From positions 1-32,241 of the forward strand of contig JADGRJ010000015.1 of assembly GCA_017881025.1 (NCBI GenBank): DNA of 32,241 nt. Direction: 5' to 3'. The position numbers and the translations under genes were made by a program. Below are positions 18,223 to 27,720 of this stretch, in pieces (within the stretch, counting starts at the first letter, position 1; the number at the start of each line of letters is the position of its first letter). A model generated the notes under the pieces. It did not search any database and was not told the origin of the DNA. It saw only the letters and a list, made by a program, of their open reading frames with translations. This stretch comes from Rhizobacter sp. GTDB lineage: Bacteria > Pseudomonadota > Gammaproteobacteria > Burkholderiales > Burkholderiaceae_C.

Positions 18223-18861
18223 TTACGGCAGCTTCTGGAAGCCGAAGACCGGCGGGTTCATGCCGCAGCTGACGCCGTCGTCGCCGACCTTGCCGGTCGC
18301 GTTGACGATGAACTTCGACTTCGCCGCGCCGGCGATGACGAGCGAATCGGTCAGGTTCAGGCCGTTGGTGCTCGTCGGGCCCGTCGGCTGCATGAAGGTG
18401 CTGCCGCCGGTGCCTGCCGACGCGTTCGTGGTCAGGTAGAGGTACACGGTGTCCGAGACCGGCGCCGCGTCGGTGCCGTTGCAGGCGTTCGGCGCGCCGA
18501 CGGCATCCGGCGCCTGGGTCGTGCCGCCGTTGTCGCTGCGGCAGACGTCGGCCGTGTATTGCGTCCCCGCCGTGCACAGGCCGGCGGTCGCGCTCGGCGT
18601 GAACTTGATCAGGTCCGACATCTTGATGATGACGCAGTTGTAGGTCGCGTCGGGCGGGTTGCCGCTGCCGAGCGTCGGCGTCGCCAGGAAGTCGACCTCG
18701 GTCGCCGTTGCGCTCGAAAACACCGTGACCGGGCTGGTGCATTGAGCGCTCGTCGACAGCATCACCGAGTAGACCTGGAGCTTGAGCGAGCTCGCGTCGA
18801 GCGCCAGGGCGTTCGCCGAAAACAGCCCGGCGGCGACGAGTGCGAATTTGAGTGATTTCAT
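18223..18861 (-). CDS. Hypothetical secreted protein
   Basis: 212 aa, signal peptide MKSLKFALVAAGLFSANALA, Ser/Thr/Ala-rich with several cysteines; no family recognised. Confidence 0.75.
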   Translation of the reverse strand: MKSLKFALVAAGLFSANALALDASSLKLQVYSVMLSTSAQCTSPVTVFSSATATEVDFLATPTLGSGNPPDATYNCVIIKMSDLIKFTPSATAGLCTAGTQYTADVCRSDNGGTTQAPDAVGAPNACNGTDAAPVSDTVYLYLTTNASAGTGGSTFMQPTGPTSTNGLNLTDSLVIAGAAKSKFIVNATGKVGDDGVSCGMNPPVFGFQKLP

Positions 18862-18880
18862 GATCGTGGCCTCGGGCGGG

Positions 18881-19003
18881 TCAGCTGCCGGCGCCGACGA
18901 TCGTCAGCTTGTCGGCGGTGGCGTCGTAGTCGCCGCCGCCGCAGGAGGTGATGGCAGCGCCGATGGCGAATGCACAGAGGACGAGGGCGAGCAGGCGCTT
19001 CAT
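18881..19003 (-). CDS. 40-aa putative lipoprotein
   Basis: Hand translation: MKRLLALVLCAFAIGAAITSCGGGDYDATADKLTIVGAGS*. Signal sequence with an ITSC lipobox; ends 19 nt upstream of the secreted protein gene. Below the ORF-track size cutoff. Confidence 0.6.
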   Translation of the reverse strand: MKRLLALVLCAFAIGAAITSCGGGDYDATADKLTIVGAGS

Positions 19004-19078
19004 CACGGCTCCGGTAAATGAGGTTCCGGGATATCGGCGCGCGTGCTCGACCCTTGAGGTCGAAGCGGCGAGGAACGG

Positions 19079-19243
19079 TCAGTCCGTGACTTGCGACCGG
19101 CCTGCGCGGACGACCCTGCCGCCTTCGTTGCCCGCACCGGGCCCCACCTCGATCACCCAGTCGCTCGCCGCGATCACGCGCTCTTCGTGCTCGACGACGA
19201 TCACCGTGTCGCCGGTGACGACGAGCCCCTGCAGCTGCGTCAT
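19079..19243 (-). pseudogene. UvrA-like C-terminal remnant
   Basis: Hand translation: [54 protein letters not shown]. Matches the UvrA ATPase H-loop region (GNTVIVVEHDxxVIxAADWVIDxGPGAGxxGGxVV); no Walker A/B or signature segment upstream. Confidence 0.6.
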
Positions 19244-19319
19244 CGGCTCGCGCGCGCGTGCACGCAGACGAACCGGCTGGTGTCGTGATCGGCGGCGCGC
19301 ATACTTGGGCGTTGCCTCA

Positions 19320-20057
19320 ATGCGCGAAGCGACCCAAGCCGCTTCGCGCCCGCCGATGCCCGGCTACCAGACCAAGCAGGAACGGGTCTCGATCGCCGGG
19401 GTCGACGACCTCGTCATCCGCTCGCTCCTCGACCGCCAGCAGTTCGCCGACCGCGACGGCGCCGCGGAGCGGCTCGGCATCTCGTCGGCGGCGTGGCCGC
19501 TGTTCGGCCTGCTTTGGCCCTCGGGCGCGCTGCTCGCGGCGCGGCTCGGCGCGCGGCCGGTGACGGCCGGCGAGCGAATCCTCGAGATCGGCTGCGGCCT
19601 CGCCCTGGCGAGCCTGGTCGGGCACCGCCGCGGCGTCGACGTGACGGCGAGCGACCGCCATCCGCTGACTGAGCTCTTTCTTGCGGAGAACCTGCGCCTG
19701 AATGGCCTGCTGCCGATGAAGTACCTGCACGGCGACTGGGACGCGGCCGCCGATGAGGGTGACGCCGACGCGGCCGCCCCCGCGCCGGGCCGCTTCGACC
19801 TGATCGTCGGCAGCGACCTGCTCTACGAGCGGGATGCGAGCGGCGCGCTGGCCGGGTTCATCAGTCGTCATGCGAAGGCGTCGTGCGAGGTGTGGATCGT
19901 CGATCCCGACCGGAGCAATCGGCCGGCCTTCAACCGGCGCATGGCCGCCGACGGCTTCGAACGGAGCGAGGAACGCCTCGACGTCGCCGCCACCGCGACG
20001 GGTGCGGCATACAAGGGACGGCTGCTCGTCTATCACCGTAAACTTGCCGCCCATTGA
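19320..20057 (+). CDS. Class I SAM-dependent methyltransferase (lysine/ETFB-methyltransferase-like)
   Basis: [54 protein letters not shown]. Start could also be ATG at 19356. Confidence 0.82.
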   Translation: MREATQAASRPPMPGYQTKQERVSIAGVDDLVIRSLLDRQQFADRDGAAERLGISSAAWPLFGLLWPSGALLAARLGARPVTAGERILEIGCGLALASLVGHRRGVDVTASDRHPLTELFLAENLRLNGLLPMKYLHGDWDAAADEGDADAAAPAPGRFDLIVGSDLLYERDASGALAGFISRHAKASCEVWIVDPDRSNRPAFNRRMAADGFERSEERLDVAATATGAAYKGRLLVYHRKLAAH

Positions 20058-20100
20058 CGGCGCCCACCGCCCGCCGTCGCCAGCCCAGCCGAGCGCCGCC

Positions 20101-20772
20101 GTGCCCCTCCTTCCCGAACTGCTCGAGAACAACCGCCGCTGGGCGGAGAAGATGGAAGCGGCGCGGCCGGGCTTCTTCACTGGCCTGCTGCAGCAGCAGG
20201 GGCCGAAATACCTGTGGATCGGCTGCGCCGACAGCCGGGTTCCCGCCAACGAGCTGGTCGACCTCGACCCGGGCGAGCTCTTCGTCCACCGCAACGTCGC
20301 CAACGTCGTCGTCCACTCCGACCTGAACTGCCTCTCGGTGATCCAGTTCGCGACCGACGTGATCAAGGTGCGCCACATCATCGTCGTCGGCCATTCGCAG
20401 TGCGGCGGCGTCATCGCCGCGCTCGAGGACCGCCGCGTCGGCCTCGCCGACAACTGGCTGCGCCATGTCCAGGACGTTCGCAACCGGCACAGCGCCTGGC
20501 TCGAGACGGTCGCCCCCGCCGATCGCGTCAATGCCCTCTGCGAGCTCAACGTCGTCGAGCAGGCGCTCAACGTCTGCCAGACGACGGTGGTCCAGGAAGC
20601 GTGGCAGCGCGGCCAGGAGATCGTCGTCCACGGCTGGGTCTATCGCCTGCACAACGGCCTGCTCAAGGACCTGACGATGACGGTGAGCCGGCTTGACGAC
20701 GCCGGCGTCGCCTACGAGCGCGCGCTCGCCGTCGTGCACGCGCGCTATTCCGAGCCCTCGCGCGCGGCCTGA
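20101..20772 (+). CDS. can: Beta-class carbonic anhydrase
   Basis: GTG start. WIGCADSRVPANELVDLDPGELFVHRNVANVV and VGHSQCGGVIAAL zinc/active-site motifs. Confidence 0.95.
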   Translation: MPLLPELLENNRRWAEKMEAARPGFFTGLLQQQGPKYLWIGCADSRVPANELVDLDPGELFVHRNVANVVVHSDLNCLSVIQFATDVIKVRHIIVVGHSQCGGVIAALEDRRVGLADNWLRHVQDVRNRHSAWLETVAPADRVNALCELNVVEQALNVCQTTVVQEAWQRGQEIVVHGWVYRLHNGLLKDLTMTVSRLDDAGVAYERALAVVHARYSEPSRAA

Positions 20773-20787
20773 CGCGAAGGCCGCGCG
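20761..20787. terminator. Terminator-like hairpin overlapping the carbonic anhydrase stop codon
   Basis: Perfect 10-bp inverted repeat CGCGCGGCCT-GACGCGA-AGGCCGCGCG; TGA stop lies at 20770-20772. Lies before a convergent gene; no T-tract. Confidence 0.45.
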
Positions 20788-20815
20788 GGCCGGCGCGGAT
20801 CCACCCGTCGTTCCG

Positions 20816-21472
20816 CTAGAGCCGCTTCGCCGCGGCCCGCCCCAGCTCTTCGAACGCCTTGAGCGCGGCCGCGCGGTCGCGCCGCGGCAGCTCGGCCGAT
20901 CCGAGCGAGATGTTGTGCTCGCCCTTGCGCAGCTCCAGGAGGGCGCCGTCGCCGAGGATGCCCTTTGCCTTGTCGGCAGTTTCGACGAACGCCGCGGCAT
21001 CGACGCCGAGGGACGGAAATGCCTCGATGCGAACGTTCTTCAGCGCGCGCTGGTCGAGCGGATTGGTGAAGCCCTGCGCCATGCCGAGCGCGTCCTCGTG
21101 CGCGCTCTTGCCGCCGTTGTAGGACTCCTGCACCGCCAGGAGGACCTGGCCGTTCGCGGCCTTCCAGCCGCACTCGGTGATGCCGTACTCCTCGAGCCGC
21201 TTGCTGCGCTCGGCCTTGGCGCCGGGAAAGACCTTCTGCACGTCGGCGCTCGAGACGATCGTGCACGGGTCGCCGTCGGGCAGCTTCTTCGCCGCCGGCG
21301 TTGCGCCGGTGACCGCGCGGATGCCCTTGGCGGTCTTCTCGGCCGCCTTGGCCGCATCGGCGGGCCGGGTCGTCTGCGCCGTCGCGGCGCCCGTGGCAAG
21401 GAGCGCGAGGGTCGCGACGCCGATGAAGAGGAGCGCGTTCGCGCGGCGAACTGCAATGCAAGGAAGGGTCAT
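20816..21472 (-). CDS. Hypothetical secreted protein
   Basis: 218 aa, signal peptide (ANALLFIGVATLALLATGAATAQ), then PCTIVSSADVQKVFPGAKAE ... ECGWKAANGQVLLAVQ, vaguely DUF3558-like. Confidence 0.75.
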   Translation of the reverse strand: MTLPCIAVRRANALLFIGVATLALLATGAATAQTTRPADAAKAAEKTAKGIRAVTGATPAAKKLPDGDPCTIVSSADVQKVFPGAKAERSKRLEEYGITECGWKAANGQVLLAVQESYNGGKSAHEDALGMAQGFTNPLDQRALKNVRIEAFPSLGVDAAAFVETADKAKGILGDGALLELRKGEHNISLGSAELPRRDRAAALKAFEELGRAAAKRL

Positions 21473-21539
21473 GTCCAGGTCGATCGGAGTGAAGGTCGCC
21501 GATCATCACACTTCCGCCGGCGCGTCGATAATCCGCCTC

Positions 21540-22010
21540 ATGCGCGCCGCCTGCCTCGTCGCTCTGATCGCCCTGGGCGCCCTGGTGGTTCCGGCCGCGC
21601 ACGCCCAGGGCGCGAACTTCGATCGCGACTGCTCGCAATGGATCGAGAAGAAGGGCTTCTCGACCGACTACATCAAGCTCCGGACCGGCAAGCGCCAGCG
21701 CGGCATGGCCGACGGCTGGCGCGGCAACGTCGAGCCGAAGGACGTCCAGCCCGGCGACGTCGTCATCACTTACATCAAGGACAAGGGCCGGCGCATGCGC
21801 GTCTCGTACGTCGAGGACGTGCGCCGCAACGGCGACGGCCGTGCCGGCGCGGTGATCGTCACCGAGTGGAACGAAGGCAAGTACATCGACGAGCCGTGCC
21901 TCGTCACCGACCACTTCGGCCGCGACTCGGGCCAGCGGTCGATCCCGATCGACACCGTCGTGCGGGTCTGGCGGCCGAGCCTGCCACTGCCGAACGGCGC
22001 CGCCGACTGA
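21540..22010 (+). CDS. Hypothetical secreted protein, possible CHAP/amidase-like fold
   Basis: 156 aa, signal peptide MRAACLVALIALGALVVPAAHAQ, then FDRDCSQWIEKKGFSTDYIKLRTGKRQRGMADGWRGNVEPKDVQPGDVVITYI. Confidence 0.72.
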   Translation: MRAACLVALIALGALVVPAAHAQGANFDRDCSQWIEKKGFSTDYIKLRTGKRQRGMADGWRGNVEPKDVQPGDVVITYIKDKGRRMRVSYVEDVRRNGDGRAGAVIVTEWNEGKYIDEPCLVTDHFGRDSGQRSIPIDTVVRVWRPSLPLPNGAAD

Positions 22011-22045
22011 GCCCCTCGCCGGCGGACCATTCGATCGAGGAGACG

Positions 22046-23071
22046 GTGTTGACCGACGCTCAGGAACTGGTGCTCGAGCTGTTCTACGGCCGCTGGCGCA
22101 GCCAGACATTGCATGCGGGCGTCGAGCTCGGCGTCTTCGAGGCGGTCGGTAGCGTTCCCGCGACTGCGGCGCAGGTCGCACACGACCTCGACCTCGATCC
22201 GGCGCTGACCTACCGCCTGCTGCGTGCGCTGGCGTCGCTGCGCGTGCTCGGCGCGCACGACGGAGAAGCGTTTTCGATCACCGAGGCGGGTGCGATGCTG
22301 CGCGGCGATCACCCGCAGTCGATGCGCGACGCCCTTCTCCTGCGCGAGGGTCCTGAGCACACCGCGATCTGGAAGCACCTGTCAGCGCTCGTTCGCGACG
22401 GCAGTCAGGACGGTTTCGCTCGCGAGTTCGGCGTCGCCGCGTTCGAGCATGCCGCGCGCGAGCCCTCCTACCGCAAGGCCTTCGACGCCGGCATGAGCAG
22501 CCAGTCGAACTTGCAGACCGGCTGGGCCCTCGAGGCGCTCGAGCGGTGCGATGTCGCCGCGATCGCGCACCTTTGCGACGTCGGCGGTGGTCAGGGCCAT
22601 CTGCTCTGCCATCTCCTGGCGCGCTATCCGCACCTGGAGGGAACGATTCTGGAGCGCCCTGGCGTCCTCGGCCCGGGCGCGGCGCCCTGGGCGTCCCGGC
22701 TTGGCGTCGCCGATCGCTGCACGAGCGTCGCCGGCGACATGTTCGTCGACGTTCCCGGTGCCGACGCGTACACGATGAAGATGATCCTCCACGACTGGAA
22801 CGACGACGAATGCGTGCGGATCCTCGCCAACCTGCGCCGCCGTGCGAGCGCGTCGGGTCGGGTCTTCATCATCGAGCACGTGATTCCCGACGGCGGCGCT
22901 CCGGACTACGCGGCGCTGTTCGACATGCACATGCTGTGCTGGGGCACGGGCAAGGAGCGGACGGTCGAGGAGTACCGCGCGCTCCTGCGTGAGTCGGGAT
23001 GGACGTTCACGGCGGCCCGCTTCCCGCGCAGCGGCGCCATCGGCGTGGTCGAGGCGTCGAAAGCCGCCTGA
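22046..23071 (+). CDS. O-methyltransferase (family 2, acetylserotonin/hydroxyneurosporene methyltransferase-like)
   Basis: GTG start preceded by GAGGAG. N-terminal dimerisation/wHTH-like region, then LCDVGGGQGHLLCHLLARYPHLEGTILERPGVL and MKMILHDWNDDECVRILANLRR. Confidence 0.88.
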   Translation: MLTDAQELVLELFYGRWRSQTLHAGVELGVFEAVGSVPATAAQVAHDLDLDPALTYRLLRALASLRVLGAHDGEAFSITEAGAMLRGDHPQSMRDALLLREGPEHTAIWKHLSALVRDGSQDGFAREFGVAAFEHAAREPSYRKAFDAGMSSQSNLQTGWALEALERCDVAAIAHLCDVGGGQGHLLCHLLARYPHLEGTILERPGVLGPGAAPWASRLGVADRCTSVAGDMFVDVPGADAYTMKMILHDWNDDECVRILANLRRRASASGRVFIIEHVIPDGGAPDYAALFDMHMLCWGTGKERTVEEYRALLRESGWTFTAARFPRSGAIGVVEASKAA

Positions 23072-23101
23072 CCGAAGGGGCCTCGGTAGCGTCGCGCGGC
23101 C

Positions 23102-23815
23102 CTAGGCGCCGAGATAGCGATGCCAGAGCGCGCGATCGGCGGCGAGCTGGTCCGAGCTGCCGCGCCAGACGACGCGGCCTTTCTCGACGATCACGTGGTG
23201 ATCGCCGATCGCGACCAGCCGCTGCACGTACTTGTCGATGACGATCATCGCCAGGCCGGCGTCGCGCAGCTGGCGCAGGGCGTGCCAGATCTCCTCGCGA
23301 ACGAGCGGCGCCAGCCCTTCGGTCGCTTCGTCGAGGATCAGCAGCTCGGGGTTGGTCACCAGGGCGCGACCGATCGCGAGCATCTGCTGCTCGCCGCCCG
23401 AGAGCTGGCTGCCGCCGTGCGAGCGCCGCGCCGCCAGCGCCGGGAAGAGGTCGAGCACGCGCGCGGGTGTCCAGTTCGTCGCGCCTCGGGGCGATGCGCG
23501 CCGGAACGCTTCGAGGTGCTCGTCGACGCTCAGATTGGGGAAGACCTGGCGCCCCTCGGGGACGAGGCCGACGCCGGCGCGCGCGATCCGGTTCGGCGCC
23601 CAGCCCGTGATGTCGCGGCCGGCGAGCGTGATCGTTCCGGCGCGCGGGCGCAGCAGGCCCATCACGGTTCGCACGAGCGTCGTCTTGCCCATGCCGTTGC
23701 GCCCGAGAACGCCGACGATCTCGCCCGGCGCGACGGCGAGGTCGATGCCGAACAGCACCTCGGCGGCACCGTGGCCGGCATGGACACCGCGGACGTCGAG
23801 AAGCGCCGTCGTCAT
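23102..23815 (-). CDS. livF: Branched-chain amino acid-type ABC transporter ATP-binding protein
   Basis: GVLGRNGMGKTTLVRTVMGLLRP Walker A, LSGGEQQMLAIGRALVTNPELLILDEATEGLAP. Confidence 0.93.
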   Translation of the reverse strand: MTTALLDVRGVHAGHGAAEVLFGIDLAVAPGEIVGVLGRNGMGKTTLVRTVMGLLRPRAGTITLAGRDITGWAPNRIARAGVGLVPEGRQVFPNLSVDEHLEAFRRASPRGATNWTPARVLDLFPALAARRSHGGSQLSGGEQQMLAIGRALVTNPELLILDEATEGLAPLVREEIWHALRQLRDAGLAMIVIDKYVQRLVAIGDHHVIVEKGRVVWRGSSDQLAADRALWHRYLGA

Positions 23816-24585
23816 GTCGCGATGCCGTCGTCGCCGAGGTAGGCGGCGATCACCGCCGGGTCGCTGCGCACCGCGCCCGGCGTGCCGCTGGCGACGACGC
23901 GGCCGCCGACCAGCACCGAGACACGGTCGGCGAGGCGAAAGACGGCGTCGACGTCGTGCTCGATCAGCAGCACCGCGCTCTGCGTTCGCACGACGCGGAT
24001 GAGCGCTTCCATCCGTGCCGACTCCTCGGCGCCCATGCCGGCCATCGGCTCGTCGAGCAGCATCAGGCGCGGTCGGCCGGCCAGGGTCATGCCGACTTCG
24101 AGCGCGCGCCGCTCGCCGTGCGAGAGCTGGTCGATCGCATGCGCTTCCTTGGCGCCGAGGCCGAGGGTGTCGAGCAGCTCGCGCGCGCGCTCGAAGAGGG
24201 CGGTGTCGCGCCGCGCCGGGCGCCAGGCGTCGAGGCTGCCGCGCGTCACCGCCTGGACGGCGAGGGCGACGTTGTCGAGCACGCTGGCGCTGCGAAAGAG
24301 GCGCGTGATCTGGAACGAGCGAGCGAGGCCGTGGCGGGCGCGCCGATGCGTCGGCCAGGCCGTGATGTCGGCGCCGGCGAAGACGATCGTGCCGCGGTCG
24401 CTCGCCAGCTGGCCGCCGAGCTGCGCGACCAGCGTCGTCTTGCCGGCGCCGTTCGGGCCGATGAGCGCGTGGATCTCGCCGGCCTCGACGCGAAGGTCGA
24501 CGCGATCGGTCGCGACCAGGCCGCCGAAGCGCTTCTCGAGGCCGCGCACGTCGAGAAGCGGCACTGCCGAACCGGTGCCCGTCAT
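23812..24585 (-). CDS. livG: Branched-chain amino acid-type ABC transporter ATP-binding protein
   Basis: LIGPNGAGKTTLVAQLGGQ, LSHGERRALEVGMTLAGRPRLMLLDEPMAGMG; 4-nt overlap with livF. Confidence 0.93.
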   Translation of the reverse strand: MTGTGSAVPLLDVRGLEKRFGGLVATDRVDLRVEAGEIHALIGPNGAGKTTLVAQLGGQLASDRGTIVFAGADITAWPTHRRARHGLARSFQITRLFRSASVLDNVALAVQAVTRGSLDAWRPARRDTALFERARELLDTLGLGAKEAHAIDQLSHGERRALEVGMTLAGRPRLMLLDEPMAGMGAEESARMEALIRVVRTQSAVLLIEHDVDAVFRLADRVSVLVGGRVVASGTPGAVRSDPAVIAAYLGDDGIAT

Positions 24586-25568
24586 GGCAACGGCGGCGCG
24601 CGGCGCCGCGTCCACAGGCCGACGATTCCCTGGCGCGCGAACAGCACCACGGCGAGCAGGACCCAGCCGGTCCAGAACTCGGGGTGCTCGGTCGTCGACG
24701 ACAGCACTTCCTGCAGCAACAGCAGGACGGCGGCGCCGGCGAGGCCGCCCCAGACGGTCGCGACGCCGCCGAGGATGACCATCACCATCAGCGTTCCCGA
24801 CTGCGTCCAGTGCAGCGCGTTCGGGCTGACGTAGCCCTGCAGGTTCACGCTCAGCGCGCCGGCGACGCCGCCGAGCGCGCCGGCGACGACGAAGACGACG
24901 AGCTTGTAGCGGTAGGTCGGAAAGCCGAGCGCCTCGGCGCGGACGTCGTCGTCGCGCAGCGCGAGCACGGCGCGGCCGAAGCGCGACGGCGCGAAGCGAG
25001 CGAGCGCGACCAGCGATAGCGCGAGCACGGCGAGGGCGACGTAGTAGAGCGCGAGCGGGTTCTTGAGGTCGAGCACCCAGGAACCGAACGTGAACAGCGA
25101 GCGGGCGCGGATGTTGAGGCCCTCGTCGCCGCCGTAGCCCTTCACCGAGTTGGCGAGGTAGAACAGCATCTGCGCGAACGCCAGCGTGATCATGATGAAG
25201 TAGACGCCGCGCGTGCGCAGCGAGATCGCGCCGATCACGAAGGCGACCAGCGCCGTGACGACGATCGTCGCGGCGAGGTGGAGCGGGCCGCTCTGCACGC
25301 CCTCGCTGATCATGACCCCCGTGACGTAGGCGCCGAGGCCGAAGAACGCGGCGTGGCCGAACGAGACCAGCCCCGCGTAGCCGAGGACGAGGTTGAGGCT
25401 CGTCGCCGCGATCGCGTAGACGACGATCCGGCTCGCCAGGCTGAGATAGAAGTCGAGGCCGAAGGCGCGCAGCAGCCACGGCAGCGCGAGCGCGACGGCG
25501 AGCAGGACGGCGAGCGCGACGAGGGCGCCGGCCTTGATCGCGGCAGCGCCGGGCCGCGTCGGCGCCAT
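24582..25568 (-). CDS. livM: Branched-chain amino acid-type ABC transporter permease
   Basis: ATSLNLVLGYAGLVSFGHAAFFGLGAYVTGVM and GALGGVAGALSVNLQGYVSPNALHWTQSGTLMVMVILGGVATVWGGLAGA. Confidence 0.93.
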   Translation of the reverse strand: MAPTRPGAAAIKAGALVALAVLLAVALALPWLLRAFGLDFYLSLASRIVVYAIAATSLNLVLGYAGLVSFGHAAFFGLGAYVTGVMISEGVQSGPLHLAATIVVTALVAFVIGAISLRTRGVYFIMITLAFAQMLFYLANSVKGYGGDEGLNIRARSLFTFGSWVLDLKNPLALYYVALAVLALSLVALARFAPSRFGRAVLALRDDDVRAEALGFPTYRYKLVVFVVAGALGGVAGALSVNLQGYVSPNALHWTQSGTLMVMVILGGVATVWGGLAGAAVLLLLQEVLSSTTEHPEFWTGWVLLAVVLFARQGIVGLWTRRRAPPLP

Positions 25569-26485
25569 CAGGTTCGCGCCGGGAACAGGCCTTGCGGCTT
25601 GATCGCGAGGACGATCGCCATGAAGACGTAGACCGCGATCGAGGCGATCGCCGGGCCGGCGGCGCTCGCCCACTGCGGCGGCAGGAACTCGCGCAGCACG
25701 TGCTGCAGCAGGGTGCGACCAAGCGTGTCGATCGCGCCGACCAGGATCGCGCCGACGAGCGCGCCGCGGATCGAGCCGATGCCGCCGATGACGATGACGA
25801 CGAAGGCGAGGATGAGGATGTTCTCGCCCATGCCGACCTGCACCGCGAGCAGCGGCCCGAGCAGCGCGCCGGCGACCGCGCAGAGCGCCGCGCCGATGCC
25901 GAAGACGATCGTGAAGAGGCGCGGGATGTCGGTTCCCATGGCCGTCGCCATCTCGCGGTTCGACGCGCCGGCGCGAACCAGCGCGCCCATTCGCGTCTTC
26001 TGCACGAGCAGCCAGAGCAGGCCGGCGAGCGCGACGCCGACGCCCAGGATCAGCAGCCGGTACGCCGGATACTGCAGCCCCGGCAGCAGCTCGACGGGGC
26101 CGGCGAGGGCGGCGGGCGCCGACAGCGGCAGGTCGTTGCCGAAGATCATCTTGACGCCGTCGTTGAGGATCAGGATGAGGGCGAAGGTGGCGAGCACCTG
26201 CGACAGGTGGTCGCGCACGTAGAGCGTTCGCAGCAGTCCCGCCTCGAGCGCCATGCCGAAGACGGCGGTGAGCGCGACCGCGCCGACCACCCCGAGCAGG
26301 AACGAGCCGGTGAGCGCGACCAGCCAGGCGGCGAGGAACGCGCCGACCATGTAGAGCGAGCCGTGCGCCAGGTTGATCATGTCCATGACGCCGAAGACGA
26401 GCGTCAGCCCGGCGGCGAGCAGGAACAGCATCAGGCCGAACTGCAGCCCGTTCAGCGACTGCTCGAGGATGAGGACGCCGGCCAT
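25568..26485 (-). CDS. livH: Branched-chain amino acid-type ABC transporter permease
   Basis: LNGLQFGLMLFLLAAGLTLVFGVMDMINLAHGSLYMVGAFLAA and LAFVVIVIGGIGSIRGALVGAILVGAIDTLGR. Confidence 0.94.
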   Translation of the reverse strand: MAGVLILEQSLNGLQFGLMLFLLAAGLTLVFGVMDMINLAHGSLYMVGAFLAAWLVALTGSFLLGVVGAVALTAVFGMALEAGLLRTLYVRDHLSQVLATFALILILNDGVKMIFGNDLPLSAPAALAGPVELLPGLQYPAYRLLILGVGVALAGLLWLLVQKTRMGALVRAGASNREMATAMGTDIPRLFTIVFGIGAALCAVAGALLGPLLAVQVGMGENILILAFVVIVIGGIGSIRGALVGAILVGAIDTLGRTLLQHVLREFLPPQWASAAGPAIASIAVYVFMAIVLAIKPQGLFPART

Positions 26486-26529
26486 CGGTCAGCGTCCCGC
26501 CGGCAGGGTCGTGATGCGCGCGCCGCGCC

Positions 26530-27720
26530 TCACTTCATCGCGCAGCTCTGCACGTACGCGTCGCCGTGGTTCTTCAGGATCGGTTCGTTGAACGACTTGT
26601 TGATCAGGCCGCCCTTGCCGTCGTTGCCGACGGTGCGAACGTAGTAGTTCTGGATCGGGTACTGGTTGCTGTTGAACTTGAACGGCCCGCGCACCGACTC
26701 GAAGCGCGCCGCCTTGAGCGCCTTCAGCACCGCCGGCTGGTCCTCGAGCTTGCCCTTGACGTCGCGCACCGCGGCGCCGATCAGGAGCGCGGCGTCGTAG
26801 CCCTGCGACGCGTAGAGCGTCGGCACGCGCTTGTACTCCTTCTCGAACTCGGCGACGAACTTCTGGTTGGCGGCGTTCGTGAAGTCGGGCGACCAGTGGG
26901 CGGTGTTGAAGAGCCCTGCCATCGACGCGCCGACCGGGTTGATGACGTCCTGATCGGCCGAGAAGCCGGGCAGCAGCAATGTCGTGTCCTTGCCGAGCCC
27001 GGCGCCGACGTACTGCTTGATGAAGTTGATTCCCATCCCGCCGGGCAGGAAGATGTAGACCGCCTGCGGTCTGGCGGCCCGGATCTCGGCGAGCTCGGCG
27101 GCGTAGTCGAGCTGGCCGAGCTTGGTGTAGTTCTCGCCGACGATCTGGCCCTTGAAGGTGCGCTTGAAGCCGGCGAGCGAGTCCTTGCCGGCCTGGTAGT
27201 TCGGCGCGACCAGGTAGACGCTCTTCAGGTCGCGCGTGTTGGCGAACTGGCCGGCGGCCTCGTGGTACGCGTCGTTCGGCCACGACACGGCGAAGAAGAG
27301 CGGGTTGCAGTCCTTGCCGGCCATCGACGACGGCGCCGCGTTCGGGCTGATGTAGATCGTCTTGCTGTCGAGCGCTTCCGGCAGCGCCGCCAGCATGATG
27401 TTCGAGAAGACGACGCCGGTCATGAAGTCGACTTTGTCGCGCTTGATGTTCTTCTCGAACAGCTGCTTGGCGACGTCGGGCTTGAACTGGTCGTCGTTCA
27501 CCAGCACCTCCGCCGGCAGGCCGCCGAGCTTGCCGCCGTTCAGCTTCACGGCGAGCAGGAAGCCGTCGCGGATGTCGATGCCGAGCGCCGACGACGGCCC
27601 CGACAGCGTGCTGACGAAGCCGACCTTGACTTTGTCGGCGGCGTGAGCGGGCAGCGCGGCCGCCACGAGACCGGCGACGAGCGCGACGATGGCGGCATGA
27701 CGGGAAAGGCGCGTGGTCAT
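26530..27720 (-). CDS. ABC transporter substrate-binding protein (LivJ/LivK-like)
   Basis: Signal peptide MTTRLSRHAAIVALVAGLVAAALPAHA, then ADKVKVGFVSTLSGPSSALGIDIRDGFLLAVKLNGGKLGG. Confidence 0.92.
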   Translation of the reverse strand: MTTRLSRHAAIVALVAGLVAAALPAHAADKVKVGFVSTLSGPSSALGIDIRDGFLLAVKLNGGKLGGLPAEVLVNDDQFKPDVAKQLFEKNIKRDKVDFMTGVVFSNIMLAALPEALDSKTIYISPNAAPSSMAGKDCNPLFFAVSWPNDAYHEAAGQFANTRDLKSVYLVAPNYQAGKDSLAGFKRTFKGQIVGENYTKLGQLDYAAELAEIRAARPQAVYIFLPGGMGINFIKQYVGAGLGKDTTLLLPGFSADQDVINPVGASMAGLFNTAHWSPDFTNAANQKFVAEFEKEYKRVPTLYASQGYDAALLIGAAVRDVKGKLEDQPAVLKALKAARFESVRGPFKFNSNQYPIQNYYVRTVGNDGKGGLINKSFNEPILKNHGDAYVQSCAMK

